Positions 19,401-27,948 are shown, counted from the stretch's first letter. The stretch: DNA of 64,000 nt from Leptolyngbya sp. NIES-2104 (GCF_001485215.1 NZ_BBWW01000001.1:3348001-3412000); one strand, 5' to 3'. The notes: generated from the sequence alone by a model not told the origin. Numbers and translations are program-made.

Positions 19401-20222
19401 TGCTGCAACTTCAGCGGGTTTTTCTCGACTGGTCAACAGCAAACAGCTTCGATGCGAAATTTCTCCAATTCGCTGTAATAGTTCACCATACGCTTCATAT
19501 TCTGATCGATAGCTTCCCGATCGCTGTCCATCTTCTAGCGCTGCTTCAAAATTATCAAGAATGATCAGACAGCGTTTGTTCCGTAACTGTTGAATTAGCT
19601 TTGAGATAAGACTGCCAGGTTTAGTAGGTAAAGACACCTCTTGATGCTGCGATAGAACTTTAATCAGGTCTTGTAAGAGTTCTTCGAGCAACGGTGCATC
19701 TTTAAGCGATCGCCAAATTACAAATTCAAACTGCTGCTGTACCTGTTGTGCAAGTTTGACTGAAAGCGATGTTTTCCCAATACCGCCCATTCCCAGAACT
19801 GCAATTAACCGACAGTGTGCTGATTCAACTAGCCAACTCTCAATCCGTTCTAATTCGAGTGATCGTCCATGAAAATTAGAGACATCGATCGCGTCGTTCC
19901 AATCTGTATGGCGAGTGATCGGTGATTCTAGCGTATTGGTTATATCTTGAATATTCAGAGGTTGAATCTTACGATCGCGTGTCTTTTCGATCACTCGATG
20001 AATGTTATTCTTGGTCACTTTCTCGTTGAGAGCGTGTGACAGCGATCGCCATAATTCAGCGCCAACATCTTTGAGGTGTCCCGCATCATATTTGCAGGCT
20101 TGCGCCATCTCTGAATAGGTTTTGCCTTCCCAGGTGTTACGAAAGACGATTTCTTGAACTTTGGTTAACCGTTTGTGATCTAAAAGAGTTTCAATGAGAG
20201 CGATCGCAGATTCAGAATTCAT
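16401..20222 (-). CDS. NB-ARC STAND protein with 14 WD40 repeats
   Basis: The 1273-residue protein starts with a vMAP-type helix-turn-helix (LTKVQEIVFRNTWEGKTY, about 17-75). An NB-ARC NTPase follows: FHGRSLELERIESWL, Walker A GMGGIGKTSLS, Walker B CLIILDNFE, then LTSREKP and NPLALKI. Pentapeptide-like repeats (about 545-575, LSVWQADLQGIQLHQVNF) lead into 14 WD40 units, consistent with two seven-bladed propellers. The family signature RPYEGMKITGVVGLTDAQEKTLGLLGAI, which usually ends such proteins, is followed by ~60 extra residues; the last ~45 are translated from a dispersed palindromic repeat. STAND proteins of this kind switch on ligand binding; the trigger is unknown. Confidence 0.85.
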   Translation of the reverse strand: MNSESAIALIETLLDHKRLTKVQEIVFRNTWEGKTYSEMAQACKYDAGHLKDVGAELWRSLSHALNEKVTKNNIHRVIEKTRDRKIQPLNIQDITNTLESPITRHTDWNDAIDVSNFHGRSLELERIESWLVESAHCRLIAVLGMGGIGKTSLSVKLAQQVQQQFEFVIWRSLKDAPLLEELLQDLIKVLSQHQEVSLPTKPGSLISKLIQQLRNKRCLIILDNFEAALEDGQRSGSYRSEYEAYGELLQRIGEISHRSCLLLTSREKPAEVAALEGESLPVRSLFLTGLDLIAGQNILKAKGLSGTRIEAETLIQCYQGNPLALKIAATSILDLFAGNIAEFLQQGAIVFNGIRNLLDRQIRRLSAIEIQIMYWLAINREPVSATNLQADLIPKRSKADILEALESLKWRSLIEKAKPSDSNEAYFTQQPVVMEYITAQLIEQISQELLTQQIHRFNQYALIKARAKDYIRESQIRFILHPIANQLQQHFNCSSSVEQHCQAILKTIHTNYQGQSGYAGGNLLNLLRQFNFDLTGYDFSHLSVWQADLQGIQLHQVNFSHADLSQSRFSNALTNTVWVEVSPDGTRLVTSDANGSIRLWNLSDGQEILTLEGHSSWTWAVRFSPDGRSLASCSGDYTIRLWDTATGLCLQTLIGHTSSVWAVCFSSDGTLLASSSLDQTVKLWDISSGRCATTIEQTGGRSISFSPDGTKLAIVASDQTTIVLLNVHNQQILQTLSGHSQPIWSIAFSPDGTRLVSGSEDQTARLWQIEGGRCQHLFQMPGLGCVWTVAFSPDGQSVALGSDSGLITLWEVQTKQICQMLQGHTGHLWSIAFSPDSQHLASSAEDQTIRWWRVKTGQCLRTIHGYNGRIRAIALSPTAPLLASAVNQTISLWDTASGTCLTHLDRASGEIYSVAFSSDGTLLASGCNDGTLQLWNIKTQRCLQTFQAHIGRIFKVAFHPTQPYFISAGSDSTIRVWDVASSRCLQTLTNHTGWIFSATFSRSGRYLASGSDGEIKLWDVNTWQCVKTLQSHQGWVWALAFSPDDCTLASGGFDQVIRIWDVTTGKIVRSLNGHTKAVSDLFYTETGDQIISCGRDQTIRLWNLSTDDIRMLVGHQNWVWGICLTHSIADVSQAKRQTLISGSQDETIKLWNLGRATCSETWRSSRPYEGMKITGVVGLTDAQEKTLGLLGAIKSTSVEDSKSSKPGLSEILHDDQRGLFQASHSSHSPAPEWNSGLTVRSQLKLTKEAESTLFSPLHCTASPRIPFRGEAVQ
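16402..16451. repeat. Perfect 20-bp-stem palindrome at the STAND gene stop codon
   Basis: CATTGCACTGCCTCGCCCCG pairs perfectly with its complement 10 nt further on. It forms the left part of repeat copy 2 and contains the stop codon of the NB-ARC/WD40 gene. In other copies the right half continues GGGGCTAA instead. Confidence 0.8.
16414..16542. repeat. Dispersed palindromic repeat, copy 2 (GGAATGG subfamily)
   Basis: The core runs from CGCCCCGGAATGGAATTCGG to the matching arm GAATTCCATTCCGGGGCG. Internal box AGTCAGTTTCAACTGACT is a perfect palindrome; the first box is reduced to GAAGGGGACT because the left arm was replaced by a longer palindrome. The copy is translated as the C-terminus of the STAND protein. 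Confidence 0.8.
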
Positions 20223-20434
20223 TTTTCATCAAAGCCGTATCAAAATTGTTTTTATTTTCAAACCAAATTCAGGGTTATCTGCAAAAAACTACGTAAATTT
20301 TCACACTTAAGTTCTGACTTTTTCCGACTTTTTCCGACCGCCAAGCCGCAGACAAATCCTCTAATCTGAGCACACAGAATGCAAAATTCTCACGGCAGTT
20401 AGGCGCAATTAGCTTTGCAATTCGGAGAATTGTT

Positions 20435-21007
20435 ATGAATCGACTTGCTTCACAATCATTCGCGGTATTCCTTGTTCTGAGTGGCTCGGTGGGTGCAGTT
20501 TTACTAGAACACACTCCTGCGGTCGCCGGATGCAATGTGTTCGGCTGTTCTGAATCGACTGTTGCCGAATGTAATCCCTTTGGCTGTCCCAATTCACCTA
20601 GGGGACAAGCTTGCACTGCCTTTGGCTGTCCCCCTTCTCCCCAAGCTGCTCCGCCCCCCAATTCAGGAAGCTGGACTTCTAGTTCTTCGCTGCGGCAGGT
20701 GTGCAATGGAACTGGAGAGCGTGTCAATGTTGCGCTCGGCTATGAGAGCGGCATTTCTAGAGGATGGTGGACGTTATCCAATGGGGGATGCGTCACGCTT
20801 GAATCCCATCCGGTTCACGGTGCGGTCACTCACTACTATGCCAACTCCGTCCGCAAAGAAAATCGCAGTCGTTGGTATGGCGATCGCAGTCGTCAGTATT
20901 GCGTTGCCAATTCACAGTTTGAAATGGGTTCAAACGGTGGATGTCTTAATGGTGCAGAGTTTAGACCGTTTGGACTGATTAACGATGGTGTGACACTCAC
21001 CCCGTGA
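20435..21007 (+). CDS. Exported DUF1036-domain protein with CxxFGC repeats
   Basis: The 190-residue product has a signal peptide (residues 1-31, ending AVAG-C; a lipoprotein signal is unlikely because the box lacks a good -3 residue). Next come three short cysteine repeats, CNVFGCSES, CNPFGCPNS and CTAFGCPPS, and a Pro/Ser linker. From ~88 the sequence matches the DUF1036 pattern: VCNGTGERVNVALGYESG, GWWTLSNGGCVTLES, YYANSV and YCVANSQF. GGAG 8 nt before the ATG supports the start. It is the first of five genes for exported proteins in one direction; function is unknown. Confidence 0.75.
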   Translation: MNRLASQSFAVFLVLSGSVGAVLLEHTPAVAGCNVFGCSESTVAECNPFGCPNSPRGQACTAFGCPPSPQAAPPPNSGSWTSSSSLRQVCNGTGERVNVALGYESGISRGWWTLSNGGCVTLESHPVHGAVTHYYANSVRKENRSRWYGDRSRQYCVANSQFEMGSNGGCLNGAEFRPFGLINDGVTLTP

Positions 21008-21061
21008 TCGTATGTGTTTCGGTGCCGTACCTGCCTTCATTCCCTGTCTGGTTAGAATCGT

Positions 21062-24000
21062 ATGTGGTTTTTTAGAAGATCTGCCAGGATTGTCCTGAGC
21101 ATTAGTTTAGCGATTTTGTTTGCAGCACTTTCGATTCTCAGGGTGCCACAAATCGCCCTGAGCCAAATGAGTCATGCTTTGATTGCGGCGAACACTGCTC
21201 AAGAAGTTGCAGCGGAGTTTCAGCAGCGATTTATCTGTGTCAAAACTTCGGAAGAGCTTTCACTCAAGTATGTGGGAGTCATGAGTGAAGAGCAGATTCG
21301 GACCTCGATCGTGCGTCCTTTAGCAGAGCAGCTAAAACCCTGCATCGAGCAAAACCGAAACCGTATTGGCACGGTAGATGTCAGCAAATTGATTAATGTC
21401 GTTTACACCACACGGAAGCTCAATGGTACAACCGCAGTAGTCGTTGTAGGCGTTGGTGTAAGTAATAGTTCTGGTCAACCCAATCCAGGTAGAACAAATC
21501 AAAATCCTCCGGGTGGTTCTCCTCCTCAAACTCCTTCAATTAATCCTCCAGGTGGTTCTCCTTCTCAAACTCCTTCAACTAATCCTCCGGGTGGTTCTCC
21601 TCCTCAAACTTCTCCTCCAACTAATCCTGTTGAAGCACCAGGTAAGCCTCGTCCTGGAGTGGTAAAACCTGTTTCGCAAGTTGAGGGAGTTCTGCAAATT
21701 TTTTCAAGCACATTGCCGACTTGCAAAGTTGGTAATTATGATCTTTCTGGTACGTTTGATCAAAGTTTCTCTCAGCTTACGCTCACGGCTGTAAAAGGAG
21801 CGGAAAACTGTTTTACTTCACTTCCGACTCAATTCTTTTCTGCTCCCGGATTATCAGATGGAGGAGCCGCGATCGCATTTGAAAGTCCAGTTGCACCTGG
21901 AAACCGTCGAATTGCAGGCAGCGTTTCTCGAATCTATGGTTCCTTTACGGTTCCGATCGCTTATGTGGAGAGTCCAGACACCTTTGGCTTGCTCACCCTC
22001 AACTCAAAGAATACAAAGGTGATCGACCCTAGTGGAGCAACGCTGAGCAATCAGACTAAAATTCTGTCTCAGATCCCCGCTCCACCGGGTCTAAAAATGT
22101 CAGAAGTGTTGCCAGATTTATTGCCGGATGAAACGAATCCGCCAATCTGGGTAGATGACGTGCGATCAGGGAGCGAAACTCAAGGACTCACAGTTGCTAG
22201 AAATCAAATTCAAGTCGTTTACGCGGATGATGCAACTGTTGATGAATTGAATGGTGGATTAACGGCAGTAGGTGGCGGGATCATTAGTTCTTATGAAGGT
22301 GGAACCGTTGTTACGCTCAAAATTCCAGATACAGGTGATCTAGACGGGCTGGATAATGCTCGGCGCATCTTACGACTTCAGCCTAAAGTGATTACCGCTG
22401 TTCCTATCATTCGCAAGGAAATACCGAAGCCACCATCGCTATCACTGGTTGATCCATCTCCAGCCCAAGCTGCTGCTCCAACCCAACAGTTTATTCCCCT
22501 GCCGCTACAACTTGTCGGTGCGATCGGCGCGGATGGACAGCGACCTGATGCGCCTCTGGGGCGAGGTAATGTCAATTTGTTCATCATGGATTGGTTTTCT
22601 GATCCAGTGCATCCAGATGTCAATGTGATTAATCCGCTTTTTCAAAAGACTGACCAGCTACCTTTTCAACCTTATTTGGGATTCTTGGAGCGGCTTGCAT
22701 CCTCTAAAGAAAATACAAAAGCGACTGGGCTAATGGGTAAAACCTCAGACAGTGATAGAGGTTTCCTGATGGCAGGTTGGTGGTGTGACAATACTGGTTT
22801 TTTCTGTCGGCAGACAATTCAAGGAACCGGTGCTGCTCCAGTGTTCAAGTCACTTGATTCCACTGGGCATCGCAATGTTGCGCTTTTAGACAATTCCAGG
22901 GAACACCAAAATCAGAGGGATCAAAACCGCAATATTACGAACCAGAAAAATGAGCACGGTTATCTAGTTGCTGGGTTGATGGCAGCACGCAATAACAATC
23001 AAGGCGTAGTGGGAATGTATCCTGATGCGAATGCTCGTATCTTTGCCTTTAATGCAGTCGTCAGCTCCAGTCATCTTGACGATCGCTTACTTCACACCCT
23101 TCAGCACACGAATGGTCTTCACGTTATCAACTTTTCAGGTGGAGAAAAACTGACGGCAGAAGTTTCTCGTGATGAAGGAGCAGTATGGGCAACTAAGATT
23201 CGTCAGCGTAAGTTGGAAAATCGCGTTGTCTTTGTCCAATCGGCAGGTAACGATAGCAATCGTTTTAAGAACACTATCATTCCTGCTGAAAACAATGGAA
23301 CTTGGACAGCAGCCGGGCTACGAGACGATTTATCTCAAGTCACTGAGTCAAAAGTTCGAGAGTGCGAAATCATAAGCATTTGGGACAAGATTTCTGGCAA
23401 AAATGCTTGTCGTACTATTACTAGCCAAGTTAGAGCAAATATTCCTCGGCTATCAGACATTCTGGTTGTAGAGGCACTCGATCTGACAGGAGAGTATGCG
23501 TACTACTCAAATGGCGTGAGCAATCCTAGATTAGCGGTGCGAGCAATTGGACAGCATGGACAGCGTCCACAGATAAATCCACAGACGGGGCGGGTAAGCG
23601 AAGACATTAACGGAAACCCAATCACTAATGGAATAGTAGATCCATCTGTAGTGGGTACTCAAACTTGTATCGATCCCCAAAATCAACGAAATCATCTGCC
23701 AGGATTTCCATCTCTCACCAGCGATCAACGAATTGTCTGCACGGTGGGTGGCGGTACTTCCTCCGCTGCTCCTCAAGTTGCAGGATTAGCCGCATGGCTA
23801 TGGAGCCGAGAGCCACAACTCACTGCAAGCCAGGTAGCGCAACGTATTATTCAAAGCCAGACACCCTTTCAGGTTCTGAATAATGAAGGTCAGAGGGCTT
23901 TCAATCAGAACCAGGAACCCATTATGTCGCAACTGTCTGCAATTAACGTTCCTCGCACGCTCGGAATTGCTCAACTGTCTCTAACTGGACAACCCACAGC

Positions 24001-24367
24001 ACGACCAACACCCAGACCAACGCCAAGCCCAGCTAGTTCTCTAGTAGTCAAGGACATTAATCTAACGGTTAATCTCAGGGATCGCACTTGCTCACCAGGC
24101 TGTAGTGTGCGTTCACCTGAAGCGGCTGAAATTCTCGTCGATCTGCCGATCGCGACCGTTCAACAGTTCTACACCATTCCACCAGGAGATGAGCTTGCAG
24201 AGTCTTTGACGTGGGAATTTTCTCAGAACTTTGCGACGACTCCGGAGCGTCAGACTTTTGTCGTGCCGAGGACGCGAAATACCTTCAAAGTTGCTCGGTT
24301 CACGGTGAAAACAAAGCGGGGCAGAAGCGGAACGGGAACCGTTTCTATCACCGTTCGATCGCGTTAG
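21062..24367 (+). CDS. Exported subtilisin-family (S8) serine protease, large
   Basis: The 1101-residue protein has an N-terminal hydrophobic signal segment (about 6-30), a helical region, a Pro-rich linker with three NPPGGSP(P/S)QT repeats (about 150-190), a domain of unknown type, a prodomain-like region (about 378-460; QIQVVYADDATVDELN) and a subtilase domain. Candidate catalytic residues are Asp510 (FIMDWF), His632 (NEHGYLVAG) and Ser900 (GTSSAAPQVAG). The Asp-to-His gap of 122 residues is much longer than in ordinary subtilisins, and the Asp context lacks the usual D-(S/T)-G. A Pro/Thr hinge and a small C-terminal domain follow. It lies 54 bp after the DUF1036 gene. Confidence 0.8.
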   Translation: MWFFRRSARIVLSISLAILFAALSILRVPQIALSQMSHALIAANTAQEVAAEFQQRFICVKTSEELSLKYVGVMSEEQIRTSIVRPLAEQLKPCIEQNRNRIGTVDVSKLINVVYTTRKLNGTTAVVVVGVGVSNSSGQPNPGRTNQNPPGGSPPQTPSINPPGGSPSQTPSTNPPGGSPPQTSPPTNPVEAPGKPRPGVVKPVSQVEGVLQIFSSTLPTCKVGNYDLSGTFDQSFSQLTLTAVKGAENCFTSLPTQFFSAPGLSDGGAAIAFESPVAPGNRRIAGSVSRIYGSFTVPIAYVESPDTFGLLTLNSKNTKVIDPSGATLSNQTKILSQIPAPPGLKMSEVLPDLLPDETNPPIWVDDVRSGSETQGLTVARNQIQVVYADDATVDELNGGLTAVGGGIISSYEGGTVVTLKIPDTGDLDGLDNARRILRLQPKVITAVPIIRKEIPKPPSLSLVDPSPAQAAAPTQQFIPLPLQLVGAIGADGQRPDAPLGRGNVNLFIMDWFSDPVHPDVNVINPLFQKTDQLPFQPYLGFLERLASSKENTKATGLMGKTSDSDRGFLMAGWWCDNTGFFCRQTIQGTGAAPVFKSLDSTGHRNVALLDNSREHQNQRDQNRNITNQKNEHGYLVAGLMAARNNNQGVVGMYPDANARIFAFNAVVSSSHLDDRLLHTLQHTNGLHVINFSGGEKLTAEVSRDEGAVWATKIRQRKLENRVVFVQSAGNDSNRFKNTIIPAENNGTWTAAGLRDDLSQVTESKVRECEIISIWDKISGKNACRTITSQVRANIPRLSDILVVEALDLTGEYAYYSNGVSNPRLAVRAIGQHGQRPQINPQTGRVSEDINGNPITNGIVDPSVVGTQTCIDPQNQRNHLPGFPSLTSDQRIVCTVGGGTSSAAPQVAGLAAWLWSREPQLTASQVAQRIIQSQTPFQVLNNEGQRAFNQNQEPIMSQLSAINVPRTLGIAQLSLTGQPTARPTPRPTPSPASSLVVKDINLTVNLRDRTCSPGCSVRSPEAAEILVDLPIATVQQFYTIPPGDELAESLTWEFSQNFATTPERQTFVVPRTRNTFKVARFTVKTKRGRSGTGTVSITVRSR

Positions 24368-24395
24368 TTCAAACAATTTACACATGGAGAATGCT

Positions 24396-24965
24396 ATGAA
24401 ATTACGATCGCTATTTTCACTTTCCGGTTTAATCCTGGCTCAAACGCTAGTGATGACCACTGTTGCTCAAGCAAGAGATTTCTCGCTGGTTGCGCCGTTT
24501 GAATGTATCAAGCTGAAAAACGATCAGGGCGGGGCACGATTTGCCACGATCGCACTCAAAGCAAACAACGAACCCACCTCACCGCTCTTGCTGTGGAAAA
24601 CTCAGGAATTCAGTGAGTCAGGCTACACCCCTGAGCGACGTTGTTATGAAGTCACCGATCGATTAAATCGCGCCGTGGCTCAAAACGGCGGAAATGTCGG
24701 CAATCTGTGGCTAACGATCGGCATGCTCAACAATCTTCCGGTGCTTTGCTATGTGAACAATACGAATGCAGGCTGCGATCGCAGTAATGTTCTGTTCACC
24801 CTCAACAAGAAGAATGGCACTGATCCGAGTAAAGTCATCGCAAGCTTAGTCAACTTCTCTTTGAGTGGGCGCAACAGTGCCATTGAGGAAACTTCGGGCT
24901 TACCTTATGTCAATCTGGGTCAATTAATCGAAGCGGCTTCTAAACCTAATCAATCTTCTCGCTAA
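24396..24965 (+). CDS. Exported COP23-domain protein
   Basis: The 189-residue product has a signal peptide ending near residue 27 (VAQA-RDF). The rest fits the COP23 (circadian oscillating polypeptide) domain of cyanobacteria: FECIKL, LLLWKTQEFSESGYTPERRCYEV, NLWLTIGMLNNLPVLCYVN and the C-terminal VLFTLNKKN. Four cysteines are placed as in the family. ATG 24396 has GGAG 6 nt upstream; an ATG 12 nt earlier is less likely. It is followed 6 bp later by a trypsin-like protease gene, a common pairing in cyanobacteria. The molecular role is not known. Confidence 0.75.
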   Translation: MKLRSLFSLSGLILAQTLVMTTVAQARDFSLVAPFECIKLKNDQGGARFATIALKANNEPTSPLLLWKTQEFSESGYTPERRCYEVTDRLNRAVAQNGGNVGNLWLTIGMLNNLPVLCYVNNTNAGCDRSNVLFTLNKKNGTDPSKVIASLVNFSLSGRNSAIEETSGLPYVNLGQLIEAASKPNQSSR

Positions 24966-24971
24966 TGTCTC

Positions 24972-25721
24972 ATGATCAACCGTAGAACGCTGATTGCGAT
25001 CGCGATCGGTATCGCTCTATCTGCTCCTGTGCAGGCAAGAGAATCTTCAATCGAGCAACTTGCTAAGCAAGTCACTGTGAGAGTTTTAAGCGAATCTGGG
25101 AGCGGCTCTGGGGTGATTGTCGATCGCTATAATTCAACCTATGTTGTTTTGACCAATCAGCACGTTGCACCTGAAGCAATTGCTTATACGGTGTTGACTA
25201 GCGATGGCGATCGACATCCAGCCACTTTGCGGAAAATTGCTTTGTCAAATTCTTTAGATCTCGCTCTGATCGAGTTTGAAAGTCAGCAGGACTATCAAAC
25301 CGTTAAAATCGGTCGATCGGAAACTCTAAAGACTGGAGATTTGCTCTACTCCGCAGGGTTTCCGAACTATCATTTTCCTCGCGATCGCAGCTATCTCGAA
25401 TCCACTTACAACTGGGACATGAAAGCCTTTTTACTCACGAGCGGAACCTTACAAATGCAGGCTCCGAAACCGTTGTTACAAGGCTACAGCTTGGGTTATA
25501 CCAACACCGTACGGGATGGAATGAGTGGTGGACCGATTCTCGATCGTCAAGGTCGCTTAGTCGGGATCAATGGCAGACTGAGCTATCCGGTGCAGGGCGA
25601 TCGAGCCTTTCTGTTTGAAGATGGCACACAGCCTTCTAAATCTTTGATTCAACAAATGAAGCCGTTAAGCTGGGGAATTCCAGCTTCTCAGTTTCAATCT
25701 CTATTCGCAAACGCTCACTAA
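24972..25721 (+). CDS. Exported trypsin-like serine protease
   Basis: The 249-residue protein has a signal peptide (1-22, APVQA-RES) and a chymotrypsin-fold domain. The catalytic triad is visible: His64 (TNQHV), Asp96 (SLDLALI) and Ser185 (GMSGGPI). No PDZ domain follows, unlike DegP/HtrA. It is 6 bp downstream of the COP23 gene and 25 bp upstream of a related protease with TPRs; the two share the same spacing of His and Ser and are likely paralogues. Substrate is unknown; the location is periplasmic or extracellular. Confidence 0.8.
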   Translation: MINRRTLIAIAIGIALSAPVQARESSIEQLAKQVTVRVLSESGSGSGVIVDRYNSTYVVLTNQHVAPEAIAYTVLTSDGDRHPATLRKIALSNSLDLALIEFESQQDYQTVKIGRSETLKTGDLLYSAGFPNYHFPRDRSYLESTYNWDMKAFLLTSGTLQMQAPKPLLQGYSLGYTNTVRDGMSGGPILDRQGRLVGINGRLSYPVQGDRAFLFEDGTQPSKSLIQQMKPLSWGIPASQFQSLFANAH

Positions 25722-25746
25722 ATCTCTCTGCTGTGGAGTAACTTCT

Positions 25747-27306
25747 ATGCGCTTTGATCTTTCTCCGATTTTGGTCACCACAACCAGTATTGCCGCTCTG
25801 ATCATTACCATTCCCAGCACATCCTGGGCAAAGTCTGCTCAAGAAGTTGCTAAACTCGCAGTTCCAGTGACCGTACAGATTAACACTCCGCTGCTTCCTG
25901 GCGGTACAGGTGTGATCGTTGGACGACAAGGCAATCTTTACACAGTACTCACAGCGAATCATGTGGTGAAGCGTCAAGACTTACCTTACACCATACGAAC
26001 AAGTACTGGAAAAGATTACACGGTGGGTCGCGTTCAATCGCTTCAGTCTAGCGCGACTGATCCCGATCTCGCAGTCGTTACCTTTGAAACCGCAGGAAGC
26101 TATCCAGTTGCCACATTAGGCGATTCTGATCAAGCAGGAATGGGAGCCGATATCTATGTAGCAGGATTTCCGATTTCGGGCGATCGTACTGGCAGCGATC
26201 GCGATTTTGAATTTACTCGCGGATCGGTCACTAGCCGTCCATCTGCTCGACCCCAAGGCTATACGCTGCGCTACAATGCGACCACTCGTGTAGGAATGAG
26301 CGGCGGACCAGTTTTGGATGTCGAAGGGCGAGTTGTGGGAATTCATGGGCAAGGTGATATTGAAGGCTCACTGCAAACTGAAACGGGAGTCAATGTTGGC
26401 TTAAAGACTGGGTTTAACTCTGCGATTCCAACCAATACCTTTTTAGCTTTGAAGTCGCGTCTTAATGTAAGTGATACACAAATCGCGATCGACAAAACTC
26501 CGACCGAAAGTAAACCCGCTCAAATCAATTCGCCGCAAACAGCAAAAGATTACTATGTTCGTGGGTTAACTCAAAGTGATGGCAGAGATAGTCAGGCTGC
26601 GATCGAGTCTTATTCTCAGGCAGTCAAGCTTGATCCGACCAATGCTGACGTTTACTATCAGCGTGGATTGAGCCACTACAAACAAGTGCACTATCAGGAC
26701 GCTTTGAATGATTTTTCCGAGGCAATTCGGCTGAACGGGCAATTTGCTGATGCCTACTATCAACGGGCAACCGTGCGCTTTTATCTCAAAGATGCTCAAG
26801 GCGCGATCGAAGATTTCACAGCTTCTCTGCGCCTCAATCCTGATGATGTGTATGCTCATATGAATCGGGGCATCATTCGTCGCAGTTTGAAAGATGCCAA
26901 AGGAACGCTGGAAGATTTTGATCAAGTGATGAGATTAGCACCGAGTTCTAGAGCGTTCTTCAATCGCGCTTTAGCAAGAGCAATGAACAGCGATCGTACA
27001 GGCACCGTTGAAGACTTCACTGAAGCCATCAAGCTAGAGCCGACTTTTACGGAAGCCTATATCAATCGGGCGTTAGCTCGTCGTCGGTTGGGAGATCGTG
27101 AAGGTGCGATCGCAGATTTGACCAAAGTGATTGAAATGAAGCCAGAAAGCGGTGTGGCTTATTACAATCGAGGACTATTTCGCCGGGATTCAGGCGACCG
27201 AAGCGGCGCGGCTGAGGATTTGAAAACCGCGATCGACTTGTTCAAACAACAATCAGATACACTGAACTATCAAAAAGCAACCGAAGTTTTGCAGCGATTG
27301 CAGTAG
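25747..27306 (+). CDS. Exported trypsin-like protease with C-terminal TPR repeats
   Basis: The 519-residue protein has a signal peptide (1-28, SWA-KSA), a trypsin-like domain with His72 (ANHVV), Asp107 (DPDLAVV) and Ser185 (GMSGGPV), and, after a linker, seven TPR units (about 260-510; for instance ADVYYQRGLSHYK and TEAYINRALARRRLGD). TPRs probably bind partner proteins or substrates. It is the last gene of the exported-protein series and is followed by a G-rich inverted repeat before convergent tadA. Confidence 0.85.
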   Translation: MRFDLSPILVTTTSIAALIITIPSTSWAKSAQEVAKLAVPVTVQINTPLLPGGTGVIVGRQGNLYTVLTANHVVKRQDLPYTIRTSTGKDYTVGRVQSLQSSATDPDLAVVTFETAGSYPVATLGDSDQAGMGADIYVAGFPISGDRTGSDRDFEFTRGSVTSRPSARPQGYTLRYNATTRVGMSGGPVLDVEGRVVGIHGQGDIEGSLQTETGVNVGLKTGFNSAIPTNTFLALKSRLNVSDTQIAIDKTPTESKPAQINSPQTAKDYYVRGLTQSDGRDSQAAIESYSQAVKLDPTNADVYYQRGLSHYKQVHYQDALNDFSEAIRLNGQFADAYYQRATVRFYLKDAQGAIEDFTASLRLNPDDVYAHMNRGIIRRSLKDAKGTLEDFDQVMRLAPSSRAFFNRALARAMNSDRTGTVEDFTEAIKLEPTFTEAYINRALARRRLGDREGAIADLTKVIEMKPESGVAYYNRGLFRRDSGDRSGAAEDLKTAIDLFKQQSDTLNYQKATEVLQRLQ

Positions 27307-27325
27307 TCGTTTACCGATAGGAAGG

Positions 27326-27396
27326 TGGGGAGTAGGGAGTAGGGAGATAGGGAGCAATCCGAACGAGGACTCTCCCCACTCCCCACTCCCTACCCC
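27326..27396. repeat. G-rich/C-rich imperfect inverted repeat
   Basis: Tandem GGGGAGTAGGGAGTAGGGAG is followed ~20 nt later by CTCCCCACTCCCCACTCCC, forming an imperfect hairpin between two convergent genes. Similar GGGAGTGGGG tandem tracts are common in filamentous cyanobacteria. It may stop transcription from both sides, but has no T-run. Confidence 0.5.
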
Positions 27397-27456
27397 GCAA
27401 ACTCAATGCGGTTGACTAGTAGTTCACTTCCTCAGCCACGACCAAGGATTCTTTTA

Positions 27457-27948
27457 TCAACGGTTGCGTCGTTGTCGAAACCATTCCTGTAGCTGTGCTC
27501 GACACGGTGCTTCTAAAATTCCACCCAATACTCCTAGGCGATGATTCGATGCTGGACTATCCGGCAAATTCAGCACCGTCCGAACCGCGCCCGCTTTCGG
27601 ATCATCGGCTCCATACACCAGTAATCCTAATCGTGCTAAGACGATCGCGCCCGCACACATCGGACAGGGTTCGAGCGTCACATACAGCGTACAGTCGTTT
27701 AAATGCCAGCTTTGTAACACTTGCCCCGCTTGCCTCAGTGCGAGGACTTCCGCGTGAGCCGTCGGATCGAGATCGCGTTCCCGTCGATTTTCCGCCTCTG
27801 CGATGATCGTGTCGTCTTGAACCACGATCGCACCAACCGGAACTTCTCCCGCTTCTCCTGCTTGTTGAGCCAATTCCAGCGATCGCCGCATTCGATCGCA
27901 GTGTTTCAAATATTCTGCGTGATTCATTCCAACCGTCGTGAACTTCAT
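27457..27948 (-). CDS. tadA: tRNA-specific adenosine deaminase
   Basis: This cytidine/deoxycytidylate-deaminase-fold enzyme converts the wobble adenosine of tRNA-Arg(ACG) to inosine. Zinc ligands and the catalytic Glu are visible in HAEVLAL and PCPMCAGAIV. VPVGAIVVQDD and the 163-residue length fit TadA. The C-terminal region GGILEAPCRAQLQEWFRQRR is typical. A start at 27927 (MNHAEYLKHC) is an alternative 7 codons in. It is convergent with the TPR-protease gene. Confidence 0.9.
   Translation of the reverse strand: MKFTTVGMNHAEYLKHCDRMRRSLELAQQAGEAGEVPVGAIVVQDDTIIAEAENRRERDLDPTAHAEVLALRQAGQVLQSWHLNDCTLYVTLEPCPMCAGAIVLARLGLLVYGADDPKAGAVRTVLNLPDSPASNHRLGVLGGILEAPCRAQLQEWFRQRRNR

Noticed and set aside
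20275-20727. 150-codon minus-strand frame over the DUF1036 gene
   Set aside because: The plus-strand gene has a signal peptide, a ribosome-binding site and a recognisable domain; the antisense frame has none.
27326-27396. CRISPR-like tandem repeat
   Set aside because: The G-rich units have no regular spacers and form one imperfect hairpin; it is a common cyanobacterial short repeat.
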